DNA from: Alkalidesulfovibrio alkalitolerans DSM 16529
GTDB taxonomy: Bacteria; Desulfobacterota; Desulfovibrionia; Desulfovibrionales; Desulfovibrionaceae
NCBI RefSeq assembly: GCF_000422245.1
Contig: NZ_ATHI01000032.1
Span: 1 to 64,000, forward strand
Direction of reading: 5' to 3'
DNA: 64,000 bases
Part shown: positions 8,601 through 16,585 of the stretch, one piece after another
Numbering within the stretch: position 1 is the first letter of the stretch
How the letters are laid out: each line of letters begins with the position of its first letter
The notes under the pieces: generated by a model
Database searches by the model: none
Told to the model about the DNA's origin: nothing
What the model saw: only the letters and a program-made list of their open reading frames with translations
Made by a program: the position numbers and the translations under genes

Positions 8601-9806
8601 ATGTTTCGCCTGTCGATTTCTTTCATGGCCGTGCTTGTGCTCCTGGCCGGTTCGGTTTCAGCACGTGCGTCGGCGGACGACTGGAACGCTGTTCTCGCCA
8701 CGGCGCGCGGCCAGACCGTCTACTGGAACGCCTGGGCAGGGTCCGAGGCGGCCAACGACTACATAGCCTGGGTGGCTGCTGAGGTTTCGCGTCGCCATGG
8801 CATTACCTTGCGCCACGTCAAGGTCACGAACCTGGCAGAATCCGTGGCCCGCGTCTTGGCCGAAAAAAATGCGGGTAGGACATCGGGCGGCTCCGTGGAC
8901 CTGCTGTGGATCAACGGCGAAAATTTTCTGGCCATGAAGGAGAACGGCCTTTTGTACGGCCCCTTCGCCGACCGGCTGCCCAACGCCGCGCTCGTGGACT
9001 ACGACGGCAAGCCCACGGTTCTTCTCGATTTCACGGTACCGGTGGAGGGCTTGGAATCGCCCTGGGGCATGGCTCAGATCGTGTTCCTGCACGATGCCGC
9101 CAGATTGCCCGATCCGCCGCGCGACATGCGGGCTCTTCTTTCCTGGGCCGCGGCCAATCCCGGCCGTTTCACACACCCGCAGGTGCGCAACTTCATGGGT
9201 TCGACGTTCCTCAAGCAGGCGCTCATCGAACTGGTCGATGACGCCGGGGTCCTCCAACTTCCGGCCACCCCCGCAAACTTTCAGATCGTGACTGCGCCGC
9301 TGTGGGCCTGGTACGAACAACTCAAACCGAACCTGTGGCGTAGTGGCAGGCAGTTTCCCGAGAACGCCTCGGTGCAGCACCAGCTTCTGGCCGACGGCGA
9401 AGTGGACATGAGCATCTCGTTCCACCCGGCCGAGGCCTCGAATCTGATCCAGTCGGGCCAGCTTCCGCCGAGCGTGCGCACCTTCGTCCTTGCGGGCGGG
9501 ACCATCGGCAACACCCATTTCGTGGCCATCCCCTTCAACTCCTCGGCCAGGGAAGCGGCCATGGTCGTGGCAGACTTCCTGCTTTCGCCCGAGGCCCAGG
9601 CCAGGAAGCAGGATCCGCGCGTGTGGGGAGACATGACCGTGCTCGACCTAAACAGGCTGACGGCTGGAGACCGTGCCCTGTTCGACGCCTTGCCGCGGGG
9701 ACCGGCCACGCTCGCCCCGGATGAACTGGACCGCCCCCTGCCCGAGCCGCACCCGTCGTGGATGAACATGATCGTCGAGGAGTGGGGCAGGCGGTACGGC
9801 GGCTAA
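8601..9806 (+). CDS. ynjB: YnjB-type ABC transporter substrate-binding protein
   Basis: 401-aa periplasmic protein with a Sec signal peptide (MFRLSISFMAVLVLLAGSVS, probable cleavage after ARA/ASA near residue 26) and the YnjB signature VYWNAWAGSEAANDYIAWV immediately after. Other family strings are DLLWINGENFLAMKENGLLYGPF and ESPWGMAQ. It is distantly related to iron/thiamine-type binding proteins; the ligand has not been established for the family. The gene starts 16 bases after ynjD, with AAAGGAG upstream, and ends 1 base before the permease start. Confidence 0.9.
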   Translation: MFRLSISFMAVLVLLAGSVSARASADDWNAVLATARGQTVYWNAWAGSEAANDYIAWVAAEVSRRHGITLRHVKVTNLAESVARVLAEKNAGRTSGGSVDLLWINGENFLAMKENGLLYGPFADRLPNAALVDYDGKPTVLLDFTVPVEGLESPWGMAQIVFLHDAARLPDPPRDMRALLSWAAANPGRFTHPQVRNFMGSTFLKQALIELVDDAGVLQLPATPANFQIVTAPLWAWYEQLKPNLWRSGRQFPENASVQHQLLADGEVDMSISFHPAEASNLIQSGQLPPSVRTFVLAGGTIGNTHFVAIPFNSSAREAAMVVADFLLSPEAQARKQDPRVWGDMTVLDLNRLTAGDRALFDALPRGPATLAPDELDRPLPEPHPSWMNMIVEEWGRRYGG

Positions 9807-9807
9807 C

Positions 9808-11532
9808 ATGCTGCGTTTCTTCCCCTGGCTCGCGGTGTCGGCGTTCCTGCTGCCCGTGGCGGCGGGGCTCGCCGGAACCGTTCTGCCTGCCGTGGGCTGG
9901 TTTCCAGCCCTGGGGCGGACGTCCCTCGATCTTTCTGCCCTCCGGCATCTTCTTGAGATGCCTGGGCTTTCCGCTGCCGTGGCCGTCTCCCTGGCGGTCG
10001 GATTCGGCTCCACTGTCCTGGCCTTGGCCGTGACGGTGGCGCTGTGCGCAGCAGCCCACGGGACTCCGTTCTTTTCGCGGCTGAAGGGACTGCTCGCGCC
10101 CATGCTGGCCGCGCCGCACGCGGCCGTGGCCATCGGCCTGGCCTTTGTGATCGCTCCGAGCGGTTGGCTCATGCGCCTGGTATCGCCCTGGCTCACGGGC
10201 TTCACGCAGCCGCCGGATTTGCGCATCATCCAAGACCCTTACGGGCTGGCCATGATCGCGGGACTGCTGCTCAAGGCGGTTCCCTACCTCCTGTTCATGA
10301 CCATCGGCGCGCTTGGACAGACCCAGACAATCCGTTTCCTGGCCGTGGCCCGTTCCCTTGGGTACGGAGGGGCGGCCGCCTGGTGCAAGGTGATCCTGCC
10401 CCAGGTCTATCCCCAGATCCGTTTGCCCGTGTACGCCCTGCTCGCCTTTTCCCTGTCCGTGGTGGACGTGGGCCTGATCCTCGGGCCATCCACGCCGCCG
10501 CCTTTGGCCGTCTACGTCTATCGTCTCTTCCTGGACCGCGATCCGGCTATGATCCTGCCTGGGACGGCCGGGGCGCTTGTGCAACTGGCCGTGGTCGTCG
10601 GTGCGCTCGGCGTCTGGCGGCTTGGAGAGATCACGGCGGCCCGCCTCGCGCGCGACTGGCTCGTATCGGGCGGCCGGGGGCGCGGGGGCAGGGGAGGGGC
10701 CGTGGCCGTGTTCGGCGTGGCCGGAGCCGTCTGGGGCGTCTTCGGCCTGGGGCTTTCGGCGCTCGTTCTGTGGTCCGTGGCCAGATCGTGGTGGTTTCCC
10801 GAGGCACTGCCCTCGCAATGGAGCCTCGACGCCTGGCGGCGCGCCCTGCCCGAATTGGCCTGGCCGTTGTGGAACACGATCGTCGTGGGCGTGTCGGCCA
10901 TGGCCGCATCGCTCCTTCTGGCCGTGGGCTGCTTGGAGAACGAGGCCCGGCGCGGGGTGAGGGCCGCCAGATACACTCCGTGGCTGCTGTATGCGCCGCT
11001 TCTGGTGCCGCAGATCGCCTTCATGTACGGGCTACAGACTCTTTTGGTGCATCTGGGGCTGGACGGGACGCTCTTCGCGGTGATTCTGGCCCACATGCTG
11101 TTTGTCTTCCCGTACGTCTTCCTGTCGCTCGCCGATCCGTGGCGAGCCTTGGACGAGCGCTACGTCCGCTCTGCCCTGGGCCTTGGGGCCTCGCCCATGC
11201 GCGCCTTTTGGACCGTCAAGCTGCCGCTTCTGTTGCGGCCCGTGGCCTTTGCCGCAGCCGTGGGGTTCGCCGTGAGCGTCTCGCAATATCTGCCCACGAT
11301 CTTTGCCGGGGCAGGGCGCATACCCACGCTGACAACCGAGGCCGTGACCCTGGCCGCGGGCGGCGATCGCCGCGTGGCGGCGGTCTTCGCCCTGACCCAG
11401 GCGGCGTTGCCGTTCGTCGTCTATGCCCTGGCGCTACAGATGCCGGGCGCACTTCGCATACGGCCTACCGGGGGAGCGAGAAACATGGGCGCAACGAGGC
11501 GGATATTGCCCCAATCTTCACGATCCTCCTAA
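9808..11532 (+). CDS. ynjC: YnjC-type ABC transporter permease, two fused membrane domains
   Basis: 574-aa membrane protein with two copies of a binding-protein-dependent permease domain, each with about six membrane segments. The two coupling EAA-type loops are recognisable: ARSLGYGGAAAWCKVILPQ near residues 180-198 and ALGLGASPMRAFWTVKLPL near 455-475. Being a single fused chain, one molecule could span both permease positions above a YnjD dimer. The start codon lies 1 base after the ynjB stop, so translation is coupled. The thiosulfate sulfurtransferase (ynjE) found beside this set in E. coli is absent here. Confidence 0.88.
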   Translation: MLRFFPWLAVSAFLLPVAAGLAGTVLPAVGWFPALGRTSLDLSALRHLLEMPGLSAAVAVSLAVGFGSTVLALAVTVALCAAAHGTPFFSRLKGLLAPMLAAPHAAVAIGLAFVIAPSGWLMRLVSPWLTGFTQPPDLRIIQDPYGLAMIAGLLLKAVPYLLFMTIGALGQTQTIRFLAVARSLGYGGAAAWCKVILPQVYPQIRLPVYALLAFSLSVVDVGLILGPSTPPPLAVYVYRLFLDRDPAMILPGTAGALVQLAVVVGALGVWRLGEITAARLARDWLVSGGRGRGGRGGAVAVFGVAGAVWGVFGLGLSALVLWSVARSWWFPEALPSQWSLDAWRRALPELAWPLWNTIVVGVSAMAASLLLAVGCLENEARRGVRAARYTPWLLYAPLLVPQIAFMYGLQTLLVHLGLDGTLFAVILAHMLFVFPYVFLSLADPWRALDERYVRSALGLGASPMRAFWTVKLPLLLRPVAFAAAVGFAVSVSQYLPTIFAGAGRIPTLTTEAVTLAAGGDRRVAAVFALTQAALPFVVYALALQMPGALRIRPTGGARNMGATRRILPQSSRSS

Positions 11533-11953
11533 GCCACGCTTTCCGGCGTTTTATCCTTGTTTCGCGTGGAGATTTTCCGTGAGAGACTTCACGCGGGACC
11601 TCTTCTCTGGCGGAATCACGCAAGGATTTGCCCCTTTTTTCACTCGACCCCGGATCGCGAAGGCTGCGGTCGCCGATCATCTTGGCTTTCGATTTTTATC
11701 GCTAGCATTATTTACCTTCGGGTTGTAAGGCGAGCGGTAATCGATTGCGCTCGGAAGGGCGCGAAAATACGCGCTCTACGGGCATTCGTTAGGTCTAATG
11801 AAAGTGTGGAGCGCACGGGAGATTTGGGTTACGGCCAGTTGACATAATGCCTTGTTCAATTTATCACATGACCTCGTTTATCGTGGGAGAAGAGTAACTG
11901 ACGGATTAGAGACTAGGCACCGCAACAAGACCCCAACCCGGGAAGGTACGACA
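11533..11953. other. Intergenic region ahead of the CBS-DASS genes
   Basis: About 420 bases, noticeably more AT-rich than its neighbours in the right half. It contains a good sigma-70 promoter (listed separately) about 90 bases before the CBS gene. The left half (11533-11800) shows no gene that I can support. Confidence 0.5.
11839..11867 (+). promoter_or_regulatory. Sigma-70 type promoter for the CBS-DASS operon
   Basis: TTGACA at 11839 (perfect -35), 17-base spacer, TATCAC at 11862 as -10. The first bases (CCAGTTGACA) are repeated at the promoter ahead of the beta-helix gene (14203), hinting at shared control. Confidence 0.65.
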
Positions 11954-12505
11954 ATGGATTCCGCCAGCGTTAGGAATTTGATGATTCCGATTTCGGAATA
12001 CGTCGCCGTAAAAGAGACCGACACGTTGTATGAGTGTTTTCTGGCCTTCGAGAAGTACAAACAGGAAAGAGGGGACAAGAGGGCTCACCGCGACGCTCTC
12101 GTGTTCTCGGAAAAAGGTGAGATAGTCGGCGTGTTGACCATGCTCGACATTTTTCTCGCCCTCGAACCCACCTACAAGAAGATTCTACAGCAAAAGAGCT
12201 CTCATACCGCGCTCTTGAGCGAGTATGTCTCAAACATGTACCGCGAGTACGATCTGTGGCCTGAATCCCTGGACAAGGTCTGTTCCAGGGCTGCATCGCT
12301 GAAGGTCGGCGATGTCATCGGCCCTTTGGCCGACCACAAGTACGTGGATGCCGACGACAGCCTGGACAAGGCGTTGCACCGCTACGTCCTGGGCATCCGC
12401 CAGCCGTTGCTGGTCCGGTCGGGAGGCAAGATCGTCGGTGTTGTGCGCTACGGAGACCTCTTTGAAGAGGTTCGCAGGCGGATGCTGGCCTGCGTGATGG
12501 ACTAG
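11954..12505 (+). CDS. Two-CBS-domain protein
   Basis: 183-aa protein made of two CBS motifs: first around residues 5-65 (MIPISEYVAVKETDTLYECF, then GEIVGVLTMLDIFLA), second around 120-180 (VGDVIGPLADHKYVDADDS, then GKIVGVVRYGDLFEEV). CBS pairs bind adenine nucleotides and act as energy or ligand sensors; no enzymatic domain is attached. The ATG at 11954 is preceded by GGAAGG. It sits 57 bases upstream of a DASS transporter on the same strand, so it may sense nucleotides to control that transporter; this is inference from context. Confidence 0.85.
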   Translation: MDSASVRNLMIPISEYVAVKETDTLYECFLAFEKYKQERGDKRAHRDALVFSEKGEIVGVLTMLDIFLALEPTYKKILQQKSSHTALLSEYVSNMYREYDLWPESLDKVCSRAASLKVGDVIGPLADHKYVDADDSLDKALHRYVLGIRQPLLVRSGGKIVGVVRYGDLFEEVRRRMLACVMD

Positions 12506-12562
12506 CCGTCCGCCCGTGGCGATTTTTCGAGACACTCTCGCAGATTCAGGAGAAAGAATACA

Positions 12563-14041
12563 ATGAGCGCCGCTGAAGTTGTACAGAACAAGCCCATCAA
12601 CTGGTCCAAGCTGTTTTTCATGTTCCTGGGCCCGGCCCTGTTCTTCACCGTCTATTATTCCCCTCCATGGCCCGACGCCATCGACCCGCTGGGCGTCAGC
12701 TTCGCCTTGAGCCCCGAGGCCAAGGGAGCGCTTGCCGTGTTCCTGTGGGCGGGCATCTGGTGGGTCTTCGAGGTCGTGCCCATCGGCGTCACCTCGCTGC
12801 TCATCGGCACGTTGCAGGCCCTGTTCTTCATCAGGCCCGCACGCGAGGCGTTTCGAGCCTTTATGGACCCTTCGGTGCTGTTCATCTTCGGCTCCATCGT
12901 CATCGGCATCGTCTTCACCAAGACCGGCCTGACCAGGCGGCTGGCCTACAAGATGCTGAAGATCGTGGGCGAACGCACGAGCATGATCTACCTGGGTTGC
13001 TTCTTCGTCACGGCCTTCCTGACCCTGTTCATGGCCCACACGGCCGTGGCCGCCACGGTCTATCCTCTGCTCCTGGCCATCTACAGCCTTTACGGCGAGG
13101 GCGACAAGGTCACCAAGTTCGGCAAGGGCCTGTTCATCGGCATGGCCTACGTGGCGGGCGCGGGCTCGATCATCTGTCTGCTCGGCGCGGCGCGCGGCAT
13201 GGTCGCCCTGGGCTTTTACAAAGAATTGATGGATACGGACATCACCTTCTTCGAGTACTTTTACTACAATCTGCCTTTGGGCGCACTCATGGTCGTCATC
13301 TTGTGGGCTTTCATGATGGTCTTCTTCAAGCCCGAAAAGGCCACCATTCCCGGTCTGCGCAAGAAGGTGGACGAGCTCGACAAGAACATGGGCCCCGTGA
13401 CCCGCAACGAGATCCTCGCCGGAGCGATCGTGCTCGGCGTCATCGCCTTCATGTCGCTGCAGTCCTTCATCCCGGCCTTGGCCGACTACAACAAAGCCGC
13501 GGTTCTGCTGGTCTCCACGATCACCTTCTTCATCATCAAGATTCTGGATATCAACGATCTGGAAGCCATTCCCTGGAACATCATCCTGCTCTTCGCGGGC
13601 GCCATGTCCATCGGCTTCTGCCTCTGGGAGACCGGCGCGGCCCAGTGGCTGGCCGTGAACTGGCTGACCATCTTCCAGGAAGCCCATTGGTTCGTCTTCG
13701 TCATGGGTATGACCTTCTTCGTGCTGATCATGACCAACTTCATCATGAACGTGGCAGCCATCGCCATATCGCTGCCCGTGGCCCTGGTCGTCGCCCCCTA
13801 CCTCGGCGTGTCCGGCGAGGTCATCCTCTTCGCGTCCCTTGCCGCGGCGGGCATGCCCTTCCTGCTGCTCGTGGGTGCTGCGCCCAACGCCATCGCCTAT
13901 GATTCCAAACAGTTCACCTCGGGCGAGTTCTTCAAGTACGGAACCATCGCCTCGGCGATCCTGATGGCCATGATCGGCCTGTTCGTCATGGTCGTCTGGC
14001 CCATCATGGGCATGCAGGTCACGTTGCCCGCAGCGGGTTGA
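12563..14041 (+). CDS. DASS/SLC13-type anion transporter
   Basis: 492-aa multi-pass inner membrane protein, the usual length for divalent anion:sodium symporters. Two related loops expected to carry the SNT-type sodium/substrate motifs are seen in altered form: FMAHTAVAATVYPLLLAI (near residue 157) and MTNFIMNVAAIAISLPVAL (near 390). The C-terminal segment GMPFLLLVGAAPNAIAYDSKQF is also characteristic. The substrate could be sulfate, a C4-dicarboxylate or citrate; in a sulfate reducer either type is plausible and the sequence does not decide. It is probably co-transcribed with the CBS protein. Confidence 0.85.
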   Translation: MSAAEVVQNKPINWSKLFFMFLGPALFFTVYYSPPWPDAIDPLGVSFALSPEAKGALAVFLWAGIWWVFEVVPIGVTSLLIGTLQALFFIRPAREAFRAFMDPSVLFIFGSIVIGIVFTKTGLTRRLAYKMLKIVGERTSMIYLGCFFVTAFLTLFMAHTAVAATVYPLLLAIYSLYGEGDKVTKFGKGLFIGMAYVAGAGSIICLLGAARGMVALGFYKELMDTDITFFEYFYYNLPLGALMVVILWAFMMVFFKPEKATIPGLRKKVDELDKNMGPVTRNEILAGAIVLGVIAFMSLQSFIPALADYNKAAVLLVSTITFFIIKILDINDLEAIPWNIILLFAGAMSIGFCLWETGAAQWLAVNWLTIFQEAHWFVFVMGMTFFVLIMTNFIMNVAAIAISLPVALVVAPYLGVSGEVILFASLAAAGMPFLLLVGAAPNAIAYDSKQFTSGEFFKYGTIASAILMAMIGLFVMVVWPIMGMQVTLPAAG

Positions 14042-14049
14042 CCTGTAGC

Positions 14050-14090
14050 GCCGTGGGAACGCAAGGCCAAACGCTTTGTGTTCCCACGGC
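14050..14090 (+). terminator. Inverted repeat after the DASS transporter
   Basis: An 11-base perfect inverted repeat (GCCGTGGGAAC ... GTTCCCACGGC) with a 19-base loop, 8 bases after the transporter stop. There is no T run, so it may stabilise the mRNA end rather than terminate by itself. Confidence 0.5.
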
Positions 14091-14202
14091 ATACTGGCAT
14101 GAAAGGATCACCCAGCAGGACCGGCCAAACAAGGCGCTCGCCATCTAGAAAGATAGATTCTAGGGCGGAAAACTGTTTTGTTTTCAGTATATTGCCGACC
14201 AG

Positions 14203-14230
14203 TTGACAGTCCGGTCCCGATAGTTAATGG
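14203..14230 (+). promoter_or_regulatory. Sigma-70 type promoter for the beta-helix gene
   Basis: TTGACA at 14203, 16-base spacer, TAATGG at 14225. The promoter carries the same CCAGTTGACA string as the one at 11839. Confidence 0.6.
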
Positions 14231-14310
14231 TTTGATCATTGAACAAACGGGCTAGAATGCGCCATAGGGGCGCGCTACTTCCCGTTCAACCCGTCTATAA
14301 GGATACCATT

Positions 14311-15741
14311 ATGCGAGAGATAGAAAAGCTCCTTGAGCACATCATCACCCGCGTAAGCATCAATTTGCGCAAGCCGTATTTCGATGTCGCGCCATATGTT
14401 CGCAACCTCGTTCCCGTGGACAGCCATGCGCTGTACTATGCGTTCTACGCCCTGACGCCAAACCACCCTCTGTATTTCAGTTTCAAGCATTCCAGCCTTG
14501 CGGGAACGTATTTTCTCGGTAAATGCGAGGTCGATCACAGCATTCTCTATAAGAGCGACATTCGTGGTGACGAATTGAAGGCGAAGGGAAGCACTTTGGA
14601 GTTCGACGGCATCAAGGTCACGCTGTACGATGACGAAATCATTCGCATCAAAGACAGCATGCTGGTCAAGACCCTGGTGCACGCCAATTCACACAACCCC
14701 GAGAGCCTTGAGATATTCCGCATCATCAACACCGTGGCGCTGCATTACTCGAACATTCATGGAACGACCATGGAAGGCTGCCTGCTCATGCCGTTCGCCA
14801 CGGTCGATCTGTCCATGTGCCACGACTGCGTCTTCGGCGAGTTCTCCTATGTCCAGGCCGGGGATCTGAGCCACGAAAAAATCGAGAAAGGGCGCATCTG
14901 GGTGCGCGCCGAGGGCGCCTTTGAGTTCAACTATCGCTTCCCTGACGGCGTGGTGGACAAGTACATCAGCCTCACTCCCGGCTCTAAGCCTAAGGGCGAA
15001 CTGATCGACTTCTGCGAGAGCCGCAAGGAAGACTTTATCCCCATCTACAGCTCGGTCATCCCCGAGCTGGGGGTGGAAGTTCCAGAGAGCGCGTTCGTCA
15101 GCCCTTATGCCGTGGTTAAGGGCAATTGTAAGGTGGGCAACAACGTGCTCGTCTCGCAGCGGGCCTACATCGAGTCGTCGAGCCTCGGCGATGGCGCCAA
15201 CGCCCAGGAAAGCTGCTACATCGTCAATTCGACCTACGACGGCATGAACGTCACCGCACACGGCGGCAAGGTCATCAACGCCCATCTCGGCCGCAAGGTC
15301 TTCACCGGCTTCAACTCCTTTGTGCGCGGCAAGGCGGATGCCAAGATTACAGTGGGCAAGGAATGCATCATCATGCCCCACACCATCATCGATGCCGTCG
15401 AGCCCATCACCATCCCCGAGCGCAACCTTGTGTGGGGGTACATCACCAAGCAAGCCGACCTTGAGGCCAACTCCCTCTCGCTGGACGAGGTGGCTAAGAT
15501 CAAGGGGCAGTTCCGGCTGGGCAACATGAGCTTCGACGGCCTCGGAAGCGCCTTCGTCAAAGCCTTCCAGAACCGCATCGAACACATCCTCGAAGTCAAT
15601 GGCGCCTACTGCGATTGCGACGACACGAAGGGCCACGCCCAGGAGACCCAGGCCATCTCCTACAACATCCTGCAACCGTATCCCGAAGGCGCGCTGAAAG
15701 GGCTTTGCCCGACCGTGACCATCTCGCCTCTCGTTCCGTAG
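14311..15741 (+). CDS. Left-handed beta-helix (hexapeptide repeat) transferase-like protein
   Basis: 476-aa protein. Residues about 1-230 form a region I do not recognise; residues about 255-400 show hexapeptide turns typical of a left-handed beta-helix (VSPYAVVKGNCKVGNNVLVSQ, YIESSSLGDGANAQ, ITVGKECIIMPHTIIDAV). Acyl- and nucleotidyl-transferases with this fold trimerise, but no catalytic His pattern is obvious, so activity is uncertain. The ATG at 14311 has AAGGA upstream; the protein is soluble. It has its own promoter and terminator. Neighbouring CBS and DASS genes may belong to the same physiological unit. Confidence 0.72.
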   Translation: MREIEKLLEHIITRVSINLRKPYFDVAPYVRNLVPVDSHALYYAFYALTPNHPLYFSFKHSSLAGTYFLGKCEVDHSILYKSDIRGDELKAKGSTLEFDGIKVTLYDDEIIRIKDSMLVKTLVHANSHNPESLEIFRIINTVALHYSNIHGTTMEGCLLMPFATVDLSMCHDCVFGEFSYVQAGDLSHEKIEKGRIWVRAEGAFEFNYRFPDGVVDKYISLTPGSKPKGELIDFCESRKEDFIPIYSSVIPELGVEVPESAFVSPYAVVKGNCKVGNNVLVSQRAYIESSSLGDGANAQESCYIVNSTYDGMNVTAHGGKVINAHLGRKVFTGFNSFVRGKADAKITVGKECIIMPHTIIDAVEPITIPERNLVWGYITKQADLEANSLSLDEVAKIKGQFRLGNMSFDGLGSAFVKAFQNRIEHILEVNGAYCDCDDTKGHAQETQAISYNILQPYPEGALKGLCPTVTISPLVP

Positions 15742-15761
15742 GGAATCGGCGCATCGCATGG

Positions 15762-15794
15762 AAAGGCCCTTGGAGTTCGTCTCCGGGGGCCTTT
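15762..15794 (+). terminator. Terminator after the beta-helix gene
   Basis: AAAGGCCC-TTGGAG pairs with CTCC-GGGGGCCTTTT around a short TTCGT loop, followed by a T run. It separates this gene from the rpsU promoter. Confidence 0.85.
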
Positions 15795-15825
15795 TGTCTT
15801 GTCCGGCCGTTTTTCGGGAAATCGC

Positions 15826-15854
15826 TTGCCTTGTGGAAGGGGGTGGGGTATGCA
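15826..15854 (+). promoter_or_regulatory. Promoter of the rpsU-dnaG-rpoD run
   Basis: TTGCCT at 15826, 17-base spacer, TATGCA at 15849, ending 46 bases before the rpsU start. Position and spacing fit a sigma-70 promoter driving the macromolecular-synthesis genes. Confidence 0.6.
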
Positions 15855-15900
15855 AACCACTTCCTTTCGGGGAGCATATTACGAAGAGGAGGTGATTCCT

Positions 15901-16101
15901 TTGCCCGGAGTCATTCTCGACGACAGCGACAATTTCGATATTTCGCTGCGCCGTTTCAAGAAGCAGATCGAAAAGGCCGGCGTGCTGTCCGAGCTCAAGA
16001 AGCGCCAGCACTACGAAAAGCCCAGCGTGCAGCGCAAGAAGAAGAAGGCCGCCGCACGCAAGCGCCTGCTCAAGAAAATGCGCAAGATGAACATGTCCTG
16101 A
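15901..16101 (+). CDS. rpsU: 30S ribosomal protein S21
   Basis: 66 aa, the normal length of S21, with the usual basic tail ([19 protein letters not shown]). I place the start at the TTG at 15901, because AGGAGGTGAT, a near-perfect Shine-Dalgarno, ends 5 bases upstream and the protein then begins [19 protein letters not shown] as in relatives. The earlier in-frame starts overlap the ribosome site. S21 helps initiation on the small subunit. It heads the classic order S21-YqeY-(MutS2)-DnaG-RpoD. Confidence 0.95.
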   Translation: MPGVILDDSDNFDISLRRFKKQIEKAGVLSELKKRQHYEKPSVQRKKKKAAARKRLLKKMRKMNMS

Positions 16102-16114
16102 TGGTGGACCTGTC

Positions 16115-16558
16115 ATGAGCCTGCAAAAGACCATCGAATCCGACTACATCAAGGCCTACAAGGCCAAGGAAGAAGTCAAGGTGGCCGCCTTGAGAATGCT
16201 CAAGGCGGCCCTTAAGAACCGGCAGGTGGAACTGTTGCGCGAGCTGACCGACGGCGACGTCATCGAGATCGTCGGCCGCCAGGCCAAGCAGCGCAAGGAA
16301 TCCATCGAGCAGTTCGATGCCGCTGGCAGGATGGATCTGTCGTCGCGCGAGCGCGAGGAACTGATCATCCTGGAGGCCTACCTGCCCGCCCAGATGTCGG
16401 ACGAGGAACTGGCCGCCGCCATCGAGGCGGCCGTGGCCGAAGTCCAGGCGTCCTCCATGAAGGACATGGGCGCGGTCATGAAGGCTCTCATGGCGGCGCA
16501 CAAGGGACGTTTCGACGGCGCCAAGGCCAGCGCCGCCGTGCGCGCCCGGTTGTCCTGA
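16115..16558 (+). CDS. yqeY: GatB/YqeY-domain protein
   Basis: 147-aa protein matching the YqeY family end to end (helical body, then a GatB-tail domain with AYLPAQMSDEELAAAI and MGAVMKALMAAHKGRFDGA). The tail domain of GatB binds tRNA; the stand-alone YqeY is thought to contact tRNA or protein, with no known enzyme activity. It sits between rpsU and mutS2, an arrangement widely conserved next to dnaG/rpoD. It starts 13 bases after rpsU. Confidence 0.93.
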   Translation: MSLQKTIESDYIKAYKAKEEVKVAALRMLKAALKNRQVELLRELTDGDVIEIVGRQAKQRKESIEQFDAAGRMDLSSREREELIILEAYLPAQMSDEELAAAIEAAVAEVQASSMKDMGAVMKALMAAHKGRFDGAKASAAVRARLS

Positions 16559-16585
16559 TCGCGGCCTTGGGCCGCATTGTCCCCC

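Noticed and set aside
12230-14092. 620-codon open frame antisense to the DASS transporter
   Set aside because: His/Asp/Gly-rich mirror of a membrane protein in GC-rich DNA, no ribosome site and no family character.
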